This document shows positions 36,288 to 45,287 of a DNA stretch of 64,000 bases, piece by piece. This DNA is from QHXN01 sp032162705 (GTDB lineage Bacteria; Acidobacteriota; Blastocatellia; Pyrinomonadales; Pyrinomonadaceae), in contig JAVRON010000124.1 in NCBI GenBank assembly GCA_032162705.1, positions 1 to 64,000 on the forward strand. Direction: 5' to 3'. Below the pieces are notes generated by a model. The model was not told where the DNA came from. It saw only the letters and a program-made list of their open reading frames with translations, and did no database searches. Within the stretch, counting starts at the first letter, position 1; each line of letters starts with the position of its first letter. A program made the position numbers and the translations under genes.

Positions 36288-36462
36288 GTCTTCAATGGCT
36301 CCTCGTGTTGGAAGGCCGGGACGGCAAAAACCCGGACGAACTACGGACGGAAAAGAACGGTCACAACGCGCTCGTGGGGACGGCGGTGTGCCGGTAGTCT
36401 TTACAACTACTCGACAAGCCTTCCCCCGCTCGCGCGCCGTACCTCTTGTTTGCTTCCGGCGA

Positions 36463-36825
36463 CTAGGCCGTGAACGATGTGCCGCAGCCGCAGCCGCCCG
36501 TCGCGTTCGGGTTCTTGAAGGTAAAGCCCGAACCCATCACGTTCGTCACGTAGTCGATCTCGACGCCGTTCAAATACTGCGCGCTGAACATATCGACGAA
36601 CATGCGTACGCCATGCGACTCAATGATGTGGTCGTTCGGCTTCGACTCTTCCTCGATGTTCAGGCTGTACTGAAAGCCCGAGCAGCCGCCCGGAACCACA
36701 CGCACGCGCAAGCCCGCCGTCTCCGGCAAGCCTTCCTCGCTCACCATGAACTTCCTGATCTCCACGGCAGCCGGCTCCGTCACGCCCAGCACCATCGTCG
36801 GAACTTGTGTTTGTGTTGATGACAT
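36463..36825 (-). CDS. erpA: A-type iron-sulfur cluster carrier (ErpA/IscA family)
   Basis: 120 residues, family-typical length. The three cluster-ligand Cys are present: GGCSGFQYSL and the C-terminal GGCGCGTSF. The opening VLGVTEPAAVEIRKFMVSEEG matches the HesB/IscA fold. These proteins receive [4Fe-4S] or [2Fe-2S] clusters and pass them to apo-enzymes. A GGAGAGAG site lies just upstream. It sits between the apbC and ferredoxin genes on the same strand. Confidence 0.93.
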   Translation of the reverse strand: MSSTQTQVPTMVLGVTEPAAVEIRKFMVSEEGLPETAGLRVRVVPGGCSGFQYSLNIEEESKPNDHIIESHGVRMFVDMFSAQYLNGVEIDYVTNVMGSGFTFKNPNATGGCGCGTSFTA

Positions 36826-36849
36826 TCTTCTCTCTCCTTATTTCTATTC

Positions 36850-36955
36850 TGATTTCAGTTTTTGATTTGCGATTGAATAAAGCCGTGCTCCCTTATTTTC
36901 AACTTGCGATGCGGAACACCGAAATCGCAAATCAAAAATCTGAAATCGCAAATCC
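36850..36955. repeat. Imperfect palindrome of GATTTCAG/AATCGCAA units
   Basis: GATTTCAGTTTTTGATTTGC (from 36851) is the near-exact reverse complement of the AATCGCAAATCAAAAATCTG stretch near 36924-36950. It separates the apbC and erpA genes. Confidence 0.75.
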
Positions 36956-38041
36956 TTACGTCGCCTTCTTGCCCAGGACGACTAGCTCGGGCTTCATCGC
37001 CTCGATAGAAACCTGCCGTGCGACTTCTTCGGCGACATGGCGGAAGCTTGCGGCCTGCGGCGAGTCCGGGTCGCTCACGACGACGGGGATGCCGTTGTCT
37101 CCACCCTCGCGCACCTTCATCCCCAAAGGCACCGCGCCGAGGAACGGCACGCCGTACTCGCTCGCGAGACGCTGGCCTCCGCCCTCGCCGAAGATGTTGT
37201 AGCGCGTGCCCGTATCGGGCGCGATGAAGTAGCTCATGTTCTCGACCACGCCGAGGACGGGGACATTCACCGCCTCGAACATGCGAAGTGCGCGCCGCAC
37301 GTCGGCGAGCGCAACCTCCTGCGGCGTCGTCACCAGCACCGCGCCCTGCACGGGCACGAGTTGCGCCAGTGAGAGTTGAACGTCGCCCGTGCCCGGCGGC
37401 ATGTCTACGATCAGGTAATCAAGCTCGCCCCACTCCACGTCCTGTAGAAACTGTCGGACGAGGCTGTGCAGAATGGGCCCGCGCACGATCATCGGCTCGT
37501 CGCCCGGCTTCAACACGGCCATCGACATCAGGCGTATGCCGTGCGCTTCGAGCGGCACGAGCTTGTTGACGTTGACGCGCGGCTGCATGTGCCCGACGCC
37601 GAGCATCAGCGGCACGTTGGGCCCGTACACGTCCGCGTCCATCAACCCGACGCGCGCCCCGTCGCGCGCGAGGCTCACGGCTAGGTTGACGGCCACCGTC
37701 GATTTGCCCACGCCGCCCTTGCCGGAACTCACAGCGATGATGTTGCGCACGCCCGCCACAGACAGCTTCTCGCCGAAGCCACGCCCTTTCGGAACCTCCG
37801 CATCCATCGTCACGCTGACTGTCGTGACGCCCGGAAGTGCTGCGACGACCTCGCGCGACTGCTCCTGCAACTGCTCGCGCACGGGGCACGCAGGGGTCGT
37901 CAGCACGACGCGGAAACTCACCGCCCCGCCCTCGATCTTCAAATCCTTGATAAAGCCGAGGCGCACGATGTCCTTATGCAGGTCTGGGTCGTTCACCTGC
38001 GACAGCGCACCGTAAACGTCGGCTTCGGTCACTTGTGCCAT
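36956..38041 (-). CDS. apbC: Mrp/ApbC-type Fe-S carrier P-loop ATPase
   Basis: 361 residues from the ATG at 38041. The N-terminal MIP18/DUF59 domain (about 1-90: VYGALSQVNDPDLHKDIVRLG) is followed by the ParA-like ATPase with deviant Walker A SSGKGGVGKSTVAVNLA and DADVYGPNVPLMLG. Relatives bind and transfer [4Fe-4S] clusters through a CxxC after ENMSYF; this protein reads ENMSYFIAPDTGTRYNIFG, so both Cys are missing. Cys-less Mrp proteins occur in other phyla, yet how they hold a cluster is unclear. It belongs to the Fe-S operon between the regulator and the A-type carrier. Confidence 0.92.
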   Translation of the reverse strand: MAQVTEADVYGALSQVNDPDLHKDIVRLGFIKDLKIEGGAVSFRVVLTTPACPVREQLQEQSREVVAALPGVTTVSVTMDAEVPKGRGFGEKLSVAGVRNIIAVSSGKGGVGKSTVAVNLAVSLARDGARVGLMDADVYGPNVPLMLGVGHMQPRVNVNKLVPLEAHGIRLMSMAVLKPGDEPMIVRGPILHSLVRQFLQDVEWGELDYLIVDMPPGTGDVQLSLAQLVPVQGAVLVTTPQEVALADVRRALRMFEAVNVPVLGVVENMSYFIAPDTGTRYNIFGEGGGQRLASEYGVPFLGAVPLGMKVREGGDNGIPVVVSDPDSPQAASFRHVAEEVARQVSIEAMKPELVVLGKKAT

Positions 38042-38052
38042 TTGCAATCCGG

Positions 38053-38134
38053 GTGATAAGTGATGAGTGATAAGTGATAAGAAAAAGAAAAAGCGTTTGT
38101 CTTTTCTTATCACTTATCACTCATCACTTATCAC
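38053..38134. repeat. Perfect 33-base inverted repeat (GTGATAA-type)
   Basis: Arms 38053-38085 and 38102-38134 are exact reverse complements around 16 bases. The arm includes the same 32 bases as at 9838. The stop codon and last codons of the SufR-like gene (GAT AAG TGA) lie in the right arm. Confidence 0.92.
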
Positions 38135-38777
38135 GTCCTTTCGGTCTGAGAACTCTGTACGCGCAGCGCGACGCGCCGCCCGCGATGCGCGACTCGCGGA
38201 AGACTTCCGCCCCCAATAGCTCTCGGTAGACGGTCAACTCCTGATCGCAGAGCTGCCGGTACTCGCGCGCCAGATCGGCCTGCGGGCAGTTCCACTCCGT
38301 CAGCAGGTACGACCCATCGCCGAGGCGTTCGGCCTCTGCTTCGTAGCCTGTCTCGCGCAGCAATTCCGTGAGCCGACGAATGCGCGCGTCGAAACTCAAG
38401 CCCGCAAGCTTCGGGCGGAACTCCGTGACGACCTCCGAGGCGCAGCCGCAGAAGACCGCATTCAGCCCGCGCTCGCCCCAGACCTCTCCGATCTGTCTCA
38501 AGACAGACTTGGCGAACAGGTCGTAGCGCTTCGGGAAAAGCTCTTCGGCCTTGAGCGTCAGACGAAAGACGTGCGCCGGTCGCCCACGGTCGCCGCGCGC
38601 CGCCGCGTGCTCAACGTAGCCATCACGCTCCAGCACATCGAGGTGCTTGCGGACACACTGCTTCGTCAAGCCGAGCGCCTCGGCCAGATCGTCCGCGCCC
38701 GTCGCCCCGCGCGCGCGCAACTGCTGCACGATCTCCTCGCGCGACGCCCCGAGTCCGTTTTTAAGAGTGGCTACCAC
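38124..38777 (-). CDS. sufR: SufR-like iron-sulfur transcriptional regulator
   Basis: 217 residues. N-terminal winged helix (about 10-75): GATGADDLAEALGLTKQCVRKHLDVLERDGYV (in segments), then GRPAHVFRLT, an ArsR/DeoR-like fold. The C-terminal half has Cys placed as in SufR: NCPQADLAREYRQLC and a late ASRCAYRVL, with an extra pair FCGCAS. SufR binds a [4Fe-4S] cluster and represses Fe-S biogenesis genes while the cluster is present. It heads the operon with apbC, erpA and ferredoxin, which supports the assignment. Its stop lies within a palindromic repeat. Confidence 0.85.
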   Translation of the reverse strand: MVATLKNGLGASREEIVQQLRARGATGADDLAEALGLTKQCVRKHLDVLERDGYVEHAAARGDRGRPAHVFRLTLKAEELFPKRYDLFAKSVLRQIGEVWGERGLNAVFCGCASEVVTEFRPKLAGLSFDARIRRLTELLRETGYEAEAERLGDGSYLLTEWNCPQADLAREYRQLCDQELTVYRELLGAEVFRESRIAGGASRCAYRVLRPKGRDK

Positions 38778-38966
38778 GACAGTTTCATGCTACTTTTGAG
38801 GCGGATACTTTGTCAACCGCCGGGTTGGTAAAAGATAGGTCGGATAGTTTTTGCCTGACTTTCTCAACGCTTTTGGCAAGCATGCGCTTTGATAAACTCC
38901 TTCTTCGATTGTTACCGGGCGCGGCCACGCTGCCTAAAACGTCTTTCACATGTCACTTAAAATCTT

Positions 38967-39728
38967 ATGAGCGCTGATCCCACACGCCGTTTCTCAAGCC
39001 GCGTCGAAGACTATATCAAGTACAGGCCGAGCTACCCGCAGGCGTTCGTCCGTCTGCTCGAAGACGAGTGCGCGTTGACGCCCGCGTCCGTCGTTGCCGA
39101 CGTAGGCTCGGGGACGGGGATACTCTCCGAGTTGTTCCTGCGAAACGGCAATCGCGTCTACGGCGTCGAGCCGAACCGGGAGATGCGCGAAGCGGGCGAG
39201 CGCCTGCTCGCCGCTTACAGTAACTTCGTGAGCGTCGATGGCAGCGCGGAGGCGACGACACTCGAAGACCGGAGCATCGACTTCGTCACCGCCGGTCAGG
39301 CTTTCCACTGGTTCGATCCTTCGGGCGCGCGCCGAGAGTTCACGCGTGTGCTGCGGCGCGGCTGCTGGGCCGTGCTCGTCTGGAACGACCGCCGCACTGA
39401 TGGCACGCCCTTCCTCGAAGACTACGAGCGGCTGCTCCTCGAATACGGCACGGACTATCAAGAGGTAAGCTGCAAGTACGCCGAGGACGAGTCCATCAAC
39501 ACACTCTTCGGCCCGGGCAAGGTCAGCCTGAAGACCTTCGACAACGAGCAGGTCTTCGACTTCGACGGCCTGAGAGGGCGACTCACATCCTCGTCCTACA
39601 CGCCCGCGCCCGGCCACCCGAACTTCGCGCCGCTGATGCGCGAGCTTGAAGCTCTCTTCCGACGGCACGAGCGCGGCGGGCGCGTCGTCGTCACATACGA
39701 CACGAAGGTCTTCTACGGACGGCTCTAA
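38967..39728 (+). CDS. Class I SAM-dependent methyltransferase
   Basis: 253 residues. Motif I VVADVGSGTGILSELFL (about 42-58), GVEPNREMREAGERLL for the ribose-binding acidic residue, GSAEATTLEDRSIDFVTAGQAFHWF, as in the UbiE/COQ5-like methyltransferases. The substrate cannot be inferred. It is divergent from the sufR operon and not obviously part of another unit. No Shine-Dalgarno site is clear before the ATG. Confidence 0.88.
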   Translation: MSADPTRRFSSRVEDYIKYRPSYPQAFVRLLEDECALTPASVVADVGSGTGILSELFLRNGNRVYGVEPNREMREAGERLLAAYSNFVSVDGSAEATTLEDRSIDFVTAGQAFHWFDPSGARREFTRVLRRGCWAVLVWNDRRTDGTPFLEDYERLLLEYGTDYQEVSCKYAEDESINTLFGPGKVSLKTFDNEQVFDFDGLRGRLTSSSYTPAPGHPNFAPLMRELEALFRRHERGGRVVVTYDTKVFYGRL

Positions 39729-39880
39729 AGAGAAGGTAAAGGGCAAAAGGCAAAAGGCAAAAGTGAAAGACGACGAACGGCGTGGCTCTCGTCTTCAGCT
39801 TTTGAATTTTTGCCTTTCACCTTTTGCCCTTTGCCTTTTGCCTTCCGCCCGAGCGGCCTTGCCTTTTGTCTCTTGCCTTC
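39729..39880. repeat. Period-7 palindrome (GGCAAAA-type)
   Basis: Three to four GGCAAAA units from 39737, and reverse-complement TTTTGCC units at 39810-39880, with an AGACGAC/GTCGTC-like centre. It lies directly after the methyltransferase stop. Confidence 0.8.
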
Positions 39881-39964
39881 ATAGCATAGCTGCGGTCTTC
39901 CCCTTTTGAAACTTGTCCGTCCCGCGCGACACCGACCGCCGCGCGTGAGCGCCACTTGAACTCC

Positions 39965-42301
39965 ATGCCGAAAACATTCCGAGCCGGCGAAAAGGGTCGC
40001 ACGTCTGCGCCGCCCCTGCTGCTTTCATTCCGCGCGACCATTGCGCTGCTTTCACTGTGCGCGCTTATTGTCGCCGCCGCGCCGCTCGCGCCTGTGTCTG
40101 CGGCGGGTGCGTCGAAGCAGAAGAGCACTCCGGCGGCGTCGAAGCCCGCGCGCAAGACAGAGGGACAGGCGGAGGCGTCGAAGACACGTCCCGGCGTCGG
40201 GCGCGTGCCCGAGGAGACACTGCTGCAAATCATGCAGGCGGAGGACGAGCGGCGCTGGGACGAGTCAGACCTGGGCAAGTTGTTGACGGACGCGAATTCT
40301 GCCGTGCGGCGTCGTGCGGCGCTCGCGGCCGGTCGCATCGGGGACGAGGGGGCGGTCGTCCCGCTCGGCACGCTTCTGGGTGGCGACCGCGACGAATCGG
40401 TGCGCGTGATGGCCGCCTTCGCGCTCGGAGAGATCGAGGCGGAGTCGGGCGCGGGCGCGTTGCTCGATGCGCTGCGCCTCTCTAAGTCGGCAGAGGTTCG
40501 CGCGCGCGCAGTCGAGGCGCTCGGCAAGATCGCCGCGGCGCTTCCGGAAGCGCGTGCCGAAGTGAAGAAGCGAGTCGGCGATGCGATTACTAATGCGCTC
40601 GCCGCCGAGAACAGACTGCCGAAGCCGAACCGCTCGCTCGTCCTGCTTGGACTGACGGCGATGCTGCGCGCGAAGCCCGAAGGCGGCGCACGCACGGTCG
40701 CACTCTTTCTCTCTTCGACGGACGCGCGTGTGCGCGGTGATGCGGCGAACGCGCTGGCGCGTCTGCGCGCGAAGGAGTCGCTCGAACGTCTGCGTGTGAT
40801 GCTTGCGACCGACGCAGACCCCGTGGCACGCGCCAACGCCGCACGCGCGCTCGGCGCGGCTGAGGATGCCGCCAGCTTCGACGTGATCGCCGCGCACGCT
40901 TCGACCGACACGGACGCGCGTGTCCGCGTCAGCGCCGTGCGCGCACTCTCGCAACTGAAGGATGAGCGCGCCGCCGGGGCGGTCGTCAAACGCGGTGGGG
41001 AGTTGTTCGTAGCCTACAAGTCGGCGCGCGCGGGTGGGGACGCAAGGGCCTCGGAGGTGAACGAGCTTTTGGAGATCGCGACGGCGCTCGGGCGCGTGCT
41101 CCAGAACTCGAACGACGAGCGCGCCGTCACGCTGCTGCGTGCGTTGCGCGAAGGCGGCGTGATTGCGCCGGAGGTCGAGACCGGACTCGCGCGTGTCGCG
41201 CCCGGTCAGTATTTGCGTGACCGCGCGGTGATGGACTTCGTCTCGCACGTCGCCTCTACAAAAGACGCGGGGGTGACGTGGCAGAAGGTCTCCGCGATTG
41301 CACAGGGCTTAGGCGAGATGGCGGGCATCACGAGCGCACAGGTCGGCAACAGCGTCGTGAGCTTACAGGCCGACGCGCAGATCGCGCTGCGCTCGCTCGT
41401 CCAGAGTCCGAACACGCCGCCGCTCGCCTTGCCCGACACCTTGCGCGCGCTCGCGGCCTTCAAGCCGACAGACCTCTCGACGGTTGCGCGCGACTCTCTA
41501 CGAACGGGTGACGTGATTGCGCGCGCCACCGCCGCGGACATCCTCTCGGAACTTCCGCCCGACGCAGACACCGCGCACGCACTCGTCGAAGCTCTGCCGC
41601 GTGCGCTGCAAGACGAAGTGGACGACGCGGCGCTCTCCGTCCTCGGTGCGCTCTCGAAGCAGCAGGGCGCGGAGGCGGACGGCGCTATCAAGACGGCGCT
41701 TGAAACGACGACCGACTACCTCGTGCGACGGCGCGCCGCAGACATCCTGCGCGAGCGCGCGGGCGGAGCCGTACCCGCGCGCCGGGTCGAGACCGTCAAC
41801 ACGCGCAACCATCGCGAAGACTACGAGCGCGCCGCCGCACGCATCGGCAAGAGCGTGCGCGCCGTCGTCGCCACCGACAAGGGCGCGTTCACTATCGAGC
41901 TTCTTCCCGAAGATGCGCCGCTCACCGTTGACAACTTCGTGCGGCTGGCGCGGCAAAACTACTTCAACGGCGTCGCGTTTCACCGCGTCGTGCCGAACTT
42001 CGTCGTGCAGGGCGGCGACCCGCGCGGCGACGGCAACGGCGGCCCCGGCTACCAGATTCGCTGCGAGGTCAATATGGTGCCGTACGGGCGCGGCGCGGTC
42101 GGCATGGCGCTCTCGGGTAAGGACACGGGCGGCTCGCAGTGGTTCGTCACACACTCGCCGCAGCCGCATCTGGACGGCGGCTACACGGTCTTTGGTCGCG
42201 TCGTCGAAGGCATGGACGTGGTTGACGCAATCGCGCGCGGCGACCGCATCCGCAGCGTCACGATTACGGAGACGCGCGGCGGTCAGAAGACAAGAAGCTA
42301 A
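39965..42301 (+). CDS. Exported HEAT-repeat protein fused to a cyclophilin-type peptidyl-prolyl isomerase
   Basis: 778 residues from the ATG at 39965; a TTG at 39956 is also in frame. An N-terminal hydrophobic segment (ATIALLSLCALIVAAAPLA) acts as a signal. A disordered Lys/Ala-rich stretch leads to HEAT/PBS-lyase-like repeats (about 90-600: NSAVRRRAALAAGRIGDEGAV, ESVRVMAAFALGEIE, SAEVRARAVEALGKI, ...). The last 150 residues are a cyclophilin: TDKGAFTIELLPEDAPLTVDNF, FHRVVPNFVVQGGDPRGDG, SGKDTGGSQWFVTHSPQPHL and YTVFGRVVEGMDVVDAI. The active-site Arg (FHRV) is kept. The HEAT part probably binds client proteins and the cyclophilin turns prolyl bonds in the periplasm. Confidence 0.92.
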   Translation: MPKTFRAGEKGRTSAPPLLLSFRATIALLSLCALIVAAAPLAPVSAAGASKQKSTPAASKPARKTEGQAEASKTRPGVGRVPEETLLQIMQAEDERRWDESDLGKLLTDANSAVRRRAALAAGRIGDEGAVVPLGTLLGGDRDESVRVMAAFALGEIEAESGAGALLDALRLSKSAEVRARAVEALGKIAAALPEARAEVKKRVGDAITNALAAENRLPKPNRSLVLLGLTAMLRAKPEGGARTVALFLSSTDARVRGDAANALARLRAKESLERLRVMLATDADPVARANAARALGAAEDAASFDVIAAHASTDTDARVRVSAVRALSQLKDERAAGAVVKRGGELFVAYKSARAGGDARASEVNELLEIATALGRVLQNSNDERAVTLLRALREGGVIAPEVETGLARVAPGQYLRDRAVMDFVSHVASTKDAGVTWQKVSAIAQGLGEMAGITSAQVGNSVVSLQADAQIALRSLVQSPNTPPLALPDTLRALAAFKPTDLSTVARDSLRTGDVIARATAADILSELPPDADTAHALVEALPRALQDEVDDAALSVLGALSKQQGAEADGAIKTALETTTDYLVRRRAADILRERAGGAVPARRVETVNTRNHREDYERAAARIGKSVRAVVATDKGAFTIELLPEDAPLTVDNFVRLARQNYFNGVAFHRVVPNFVVQGGDPRGDGNGGPGYQIRCEVNMVPYGRGAVGMALSGKDTGGSQWFVTHSPQPHLDGGYTVFGRVVEGMDVVDAIARGDRIRSVTITETRGGQKTRS

Positions 42302-42305
42302 AATT

Positions 42306-42346
42306 AAGTCTGGACTTTGTAAGTCTGGAGTCTGGAGTCTGAAGTT
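42306..42346 (+). repeat. Period-7 repeat (TCTGGAG-type), short
   Basis: AAGTCTGGACTTTGTAAGTC followed by TCTGGAG units to 42346. It is a single-arm version of the element at 7508, placed between the HEAT/cyclophilin and M1-like genes. Confidence 0.7.
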
Positions 42347-42408
42347 TGAGGGCGGTTGTGGGAGAACGAGATTCGGGCGATGGTGGGTGCAAGGTGTTGA
42401 GGCTATCG

Positions 42409-44253
42409 ATGAAGCAACGCGGCGTGACGAAAGACGGATGGGTGAGTTTCCGCCATCTCGTCTTGTTGCTCGCCATGCTGTTGCTCGTCATGCTGTTGCT
42501 CATCGCGATGTGCGCGGCGGCGGCGGCTCCCTTCAACTCGCGTGCGCGGCAGAACGATCCGGCGCAGCAAGCGAAGGGCGAGACGGCGGGCGCGCACACG
42601 CTCTACCGCATCGTCCTTAATCTCGATTTCGACGCGCGCAGCTACACGGGCAGAGAGCGTGTGCGCTGGGTGAACCGCGACGATGGGGCCGCGTCCGTCG
42701 TCTTCTTTCACCTCTATCCGAACCTGCGCGCGGAGGACGAGCGCGCGGGCGCGCAGACAACGGCTGACACTTCAGCGCCCGAGGAGCCGCGCCTTGAAGT
42801 CTCGGAGGTGCGCGCCGCGCCGAGCGGCCAGACGCTCGCCTTTACGTCTGAAGATGACGGCGCGACCTTGCGCGTGCAGTTGCGCGAGGCGGTCGCCGCG
42901 GGCGCGTTCGCCGAGATTGAACTCTCCTTCAAGGGCAACATCCCGGAGATCGACGCCGACGAGACGAGCCTGCCCGCGCACGTCGTCCAGCAGGTCGGCG
43001 CGGCGATGCACGACACGCGCGAGATACGCCGCGCGCGCGACACGAACTTCGTCTCGCGCGGCGTAATGCTTCTAGGGAGCTTCTACCCGGTGCTCGCGGC
43101 GCGCGCGGGCAACGACTGGCAACGCAAGGTCGAGCCGAGCATCGGCGATAGTATATTCACGGATGTCGCCGACTACGACGTGACGGCAAACACGCTCGGC
43201 GAGATCGCTCTGTTCGCCTCCTGCGATGAGATGGGCAATCTGGAGACGAGCCGCAACAGCAGCCGCATCTTCAGGGGCGAGAATTTGCGCGGCTTCAGCC
43301 TTGTCGCGGGCCGCACGCTGCGTTCGGAAGAGCACGCGGTTGCGGGGTTTCGCGTCCGCTCGGTGTTTACGCCGGAGCACGAAAAGGTCGGTCGTCGTGT
43401 GCTCGCGGTCGCGGCTGGTGCTGCGCGCACCTTCGACACGCGCTTCGGCACGCTGCCCTTAAAGACCGTCACGGTCACGGAGGCTCCACTGGTGGCCGGA
43501 CTCGGCAGCGCGGAGTTCGCGGGGCTTGCGGTCATCGCCAGCGCCTTCTACGTTGACTTCGACTCGCCCGCGATACGCGCCCTGCCCGAGCTTGTGCGAG
43601 AGCAGCGTGCGAGCGTCGAAGACAGCCTTGAGTTCGCCGCCGCGCAAGGCGTCGCGCAGCAATGGTGGGGCGAGGCGGTCGGCAACGACCCCGCGCGCCA
43701 GCCCATCCTTCATGAAGCGCTCGCGCAGTGGTCTGCGCTTCTCTACGTGCAGGACGTGCGAGGCGCAGAGAGCGCACGACAGGTGCAGGAGGATCAGCTT
43801 CGAGGCGTCTATCAGGTTTACCGAACCTTCGGCGGCGAGGACATGAACGCCGACCGCGCCGCGCGAGAGTACAAAAACTCCTTCCAGTACGCGGCCATCG
43901 TCGCGAGCAAGGGCGCGCTGATGTTCGTCGAGCTGCGGCAACTCCTCGGCGAAGAGAATTTCTTCAAGGCGTTGCGCAGCTACTACGAGACGAACAAGCT
44001 TGAGGTCGCCGAGACGGAAGACCTGCGCGCAGCCTTCGCCGCCGTCGCCCAATCCCAGCAGCGACGCATGGTCACGCGCACCTTCAACCGCTGGCTCTCC
44101 GAACGGCACGGCGACGAAGACATCGCCCCGCCCAACCCGCAACTCCTCGCCGCGCTCGGCCTCACCCCCGAACAGCAACAGGCCGCACGCGACCGCAACG
44201 CCTTCTCCCGCCTCGGTCGCTTCTTCTGGCGACAGATGACGCGCATCCGCTGA
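42409..44253 (+). CDS. M1 aminopeptidase-like protein with a degenerate zinc site
   Basis: 614 residues from the ATG at 42409. A strong N-terminal hydrophobic segment (VLLLAMLLLVMLLLIAM) serves as signal or anchor. An M1-type N-terminal domain follows (YRIVLNLDFDARSYTGRERV, VVFFHLYPNLR). The catalytic domain keeps the M1 outline, with AQGVAQQWWG, LHEALAQWSALLYV and ASKGALMFVELRQLLG. However, the HExxH motif is Q413-G-V-A-Q417, so both zinc His and the catalytic Glu are lost, while the third-ligand region (HEALAQW) survives. It should be catalytically dead. A binding, scaffold or regulatory role is inferred; decay is less likely because the frame is intact. Confidence 0.88.
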   Translation: MKQRGVTKDGWVSFRHLVLLLAMLLLVMLLLIAMCAAAAAPFNSRARQNDPAQQAKGETAGAHTLYRIVLNLDFDARSYTGRERVRWVNRDDGAASVVFFHLYPNLRAEDERAGAQTTADTSAPEEPRLEVSEVRAAPSGQTLAFTSEDDGATLRVQLREAVAAGAFAEIELSFKGNIPEIDADETSLPAHVVQQVGAAMHDTREIRRARDTNFVSRGVMLLGSFYPVLAARAGNDWQRKVEPSIGDSIFTDVADYDVTANTLGEIALFASCDEMGNLETSRNSSRIFRGENLRGFSLVAGRTLRSEEHAVAGFRVRSVFTPEHEKVGRRVLAVAAGAARTFDTRFGTLPLKTVTVTEAPLVAGLGSAEFAGLAVIASAFYVDFDSPAIRALPELVREQRASVEDSLEFAAAQGVAQQWWGEAVGNDPARQPILHEALAQWSALLYVQDVRGAESARQVQEDQLRGVYQVYRTFGGEDMNADRAAREYKNSFQYAAIVASKGALMFVELRQLLGEENFFKALRSYYETNKLEVAETEDLRAAFAAVAQSQQRRMVTRTFNRWLSERHGDEDIAPPNPQLLAALGLTPEQQQAARDRNAFSRLGRFFWRQMTRIR

Positions 44254-44308
44254 CCTTCAACCCTGCTTGTTCGCTAAAGCCGTAAGCCTTTACGGTTTAC
44301 GGCGAACC

Positions 44309-44662
44309 TCATCCCGCCTCCCTGAGCCTCTGCGGAACGATTTTGGAACGATGCGGCTGCGCCGCGATCTCCGTCGCCGCCAACAGCCCCTCGTCCGTCG
44401 GGTGGACGTAGCGTTCCGTCTGCTTGGTGTTGGAGTGTCCCATCAGCCGGGCGATCTTCTTCAGGTTCACGTCCGCGTCGCCGAGGCGGGAGCCGTATTC
44501 GTGCCGCAAATCGTGGAAGCGAAAGTCCTCAATCCCGGCGCGCACGCACGCCTTGCGGAAGAAGTGCCCCACCGTCGCGCGCTTGAGTCGGCGACCCTGT
44601 TCGTCCATGAAAAGGTAGTTGCCCTGCGCCGACTCGTAGCACAAATATCGGCGGTTATGAGG
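44309..44662 (-). pseudogene. Tyrosine recombinase (integrase), C-terminal fragment
   Basis: The frame holds only the catalytic C-terminal half of a phage-type integrase: KACVRAGIEDFRFHDLRHEY (HxLRH box), LMGHSNTKQTERYVH (MGH and the nucleophilic Tyr) and PTDEGLLAATE. The N-terminal domains and the first catalytic Arg are missing; an in-frame stop lies seven codons before the apparent TTG start at 44644. The break falls next to the 11-base sequence ATTTAAGTCCG, which recurs at 47968. It marks the left side of a decayed island. Confidence 0.8.
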
Positions 44663-45287
44663 CTGCTATTTAAGTCCGACATCAGGTGCGAACGAAGCGT
44701 AAGTAAGACCAGAAATTCGATGTCTCCAAAAGAAAATTCAGAGCGACAAGGACGAATTTTTTGATGCGGGCGAGAGCCGTTTTTAAAGGGTTCGTTTCAC
44801 GTCACAATGGTGGTGCTGTAATCTTCAATATTGATTGTTTCGGCGGTGCATTTCTGACGCGGAGGATTGAGTTGAGTTTGTATAATCAACCGCGCATAGA
44901 ATCAGAATTAGAAGCCGGAGAGATTAAGAGAACTGGCGGCACGTAAGGTCAGCGAAGGAAGTATCTTCCTGAACGATAGGAAGGCATCCGTGCCGTCAGA
45001 GCTAGGTCGTTAAATGCTCAGACGTGTTCGGGCCTATGCGCTAGAATACAGTCGTCAGCAGAGCGGAATTCGTCGCGCTAAGGCGTTCTTCGATATGCGG
45101 AAGGAGTTCACTACAGACCTTCTGATAGCGTGTACAAATGATTTCCGAGCCTTCCGAGAATGTCCGCGTTATTGTTCTACTCGCGTACCTTCAATCAATG
45201 CTTTGTCGTCATCTCCTAAGCTAATCTAGACGCGCACACCGTGAAGATTTAACATAGCAGCATCTGCCAAGATGGAGGTTCGAACTT
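44663..45287. other. AT-richer gap without a supported gene
   Basis: 625 bases clearly lower in GC than the flanks. Two short frames (44761-44946 and 45014-45229) have neither ribosome sites nor protein-like composition. ATTTAAGTCCG (44668-44678) is one member of an 11-base direct repeat with 47968-47978. The only other signal is the GGAGG ribosome site of the next gene at its right end. Confidence 0.6.

Noticed and set aside
44940..45010. Possible tRNA or structured RNA near GGAAGTATCTTCC
   Set aside because: No cloverleaf or anticodon arm can be formed; only a small hairpin.
45014..45229. 71-codon frame in the AT-rich gap, and a similar one at 44761
   Set aside because: No ribosome site, no neighbours in an operon and no motif; left as unannotated gap.
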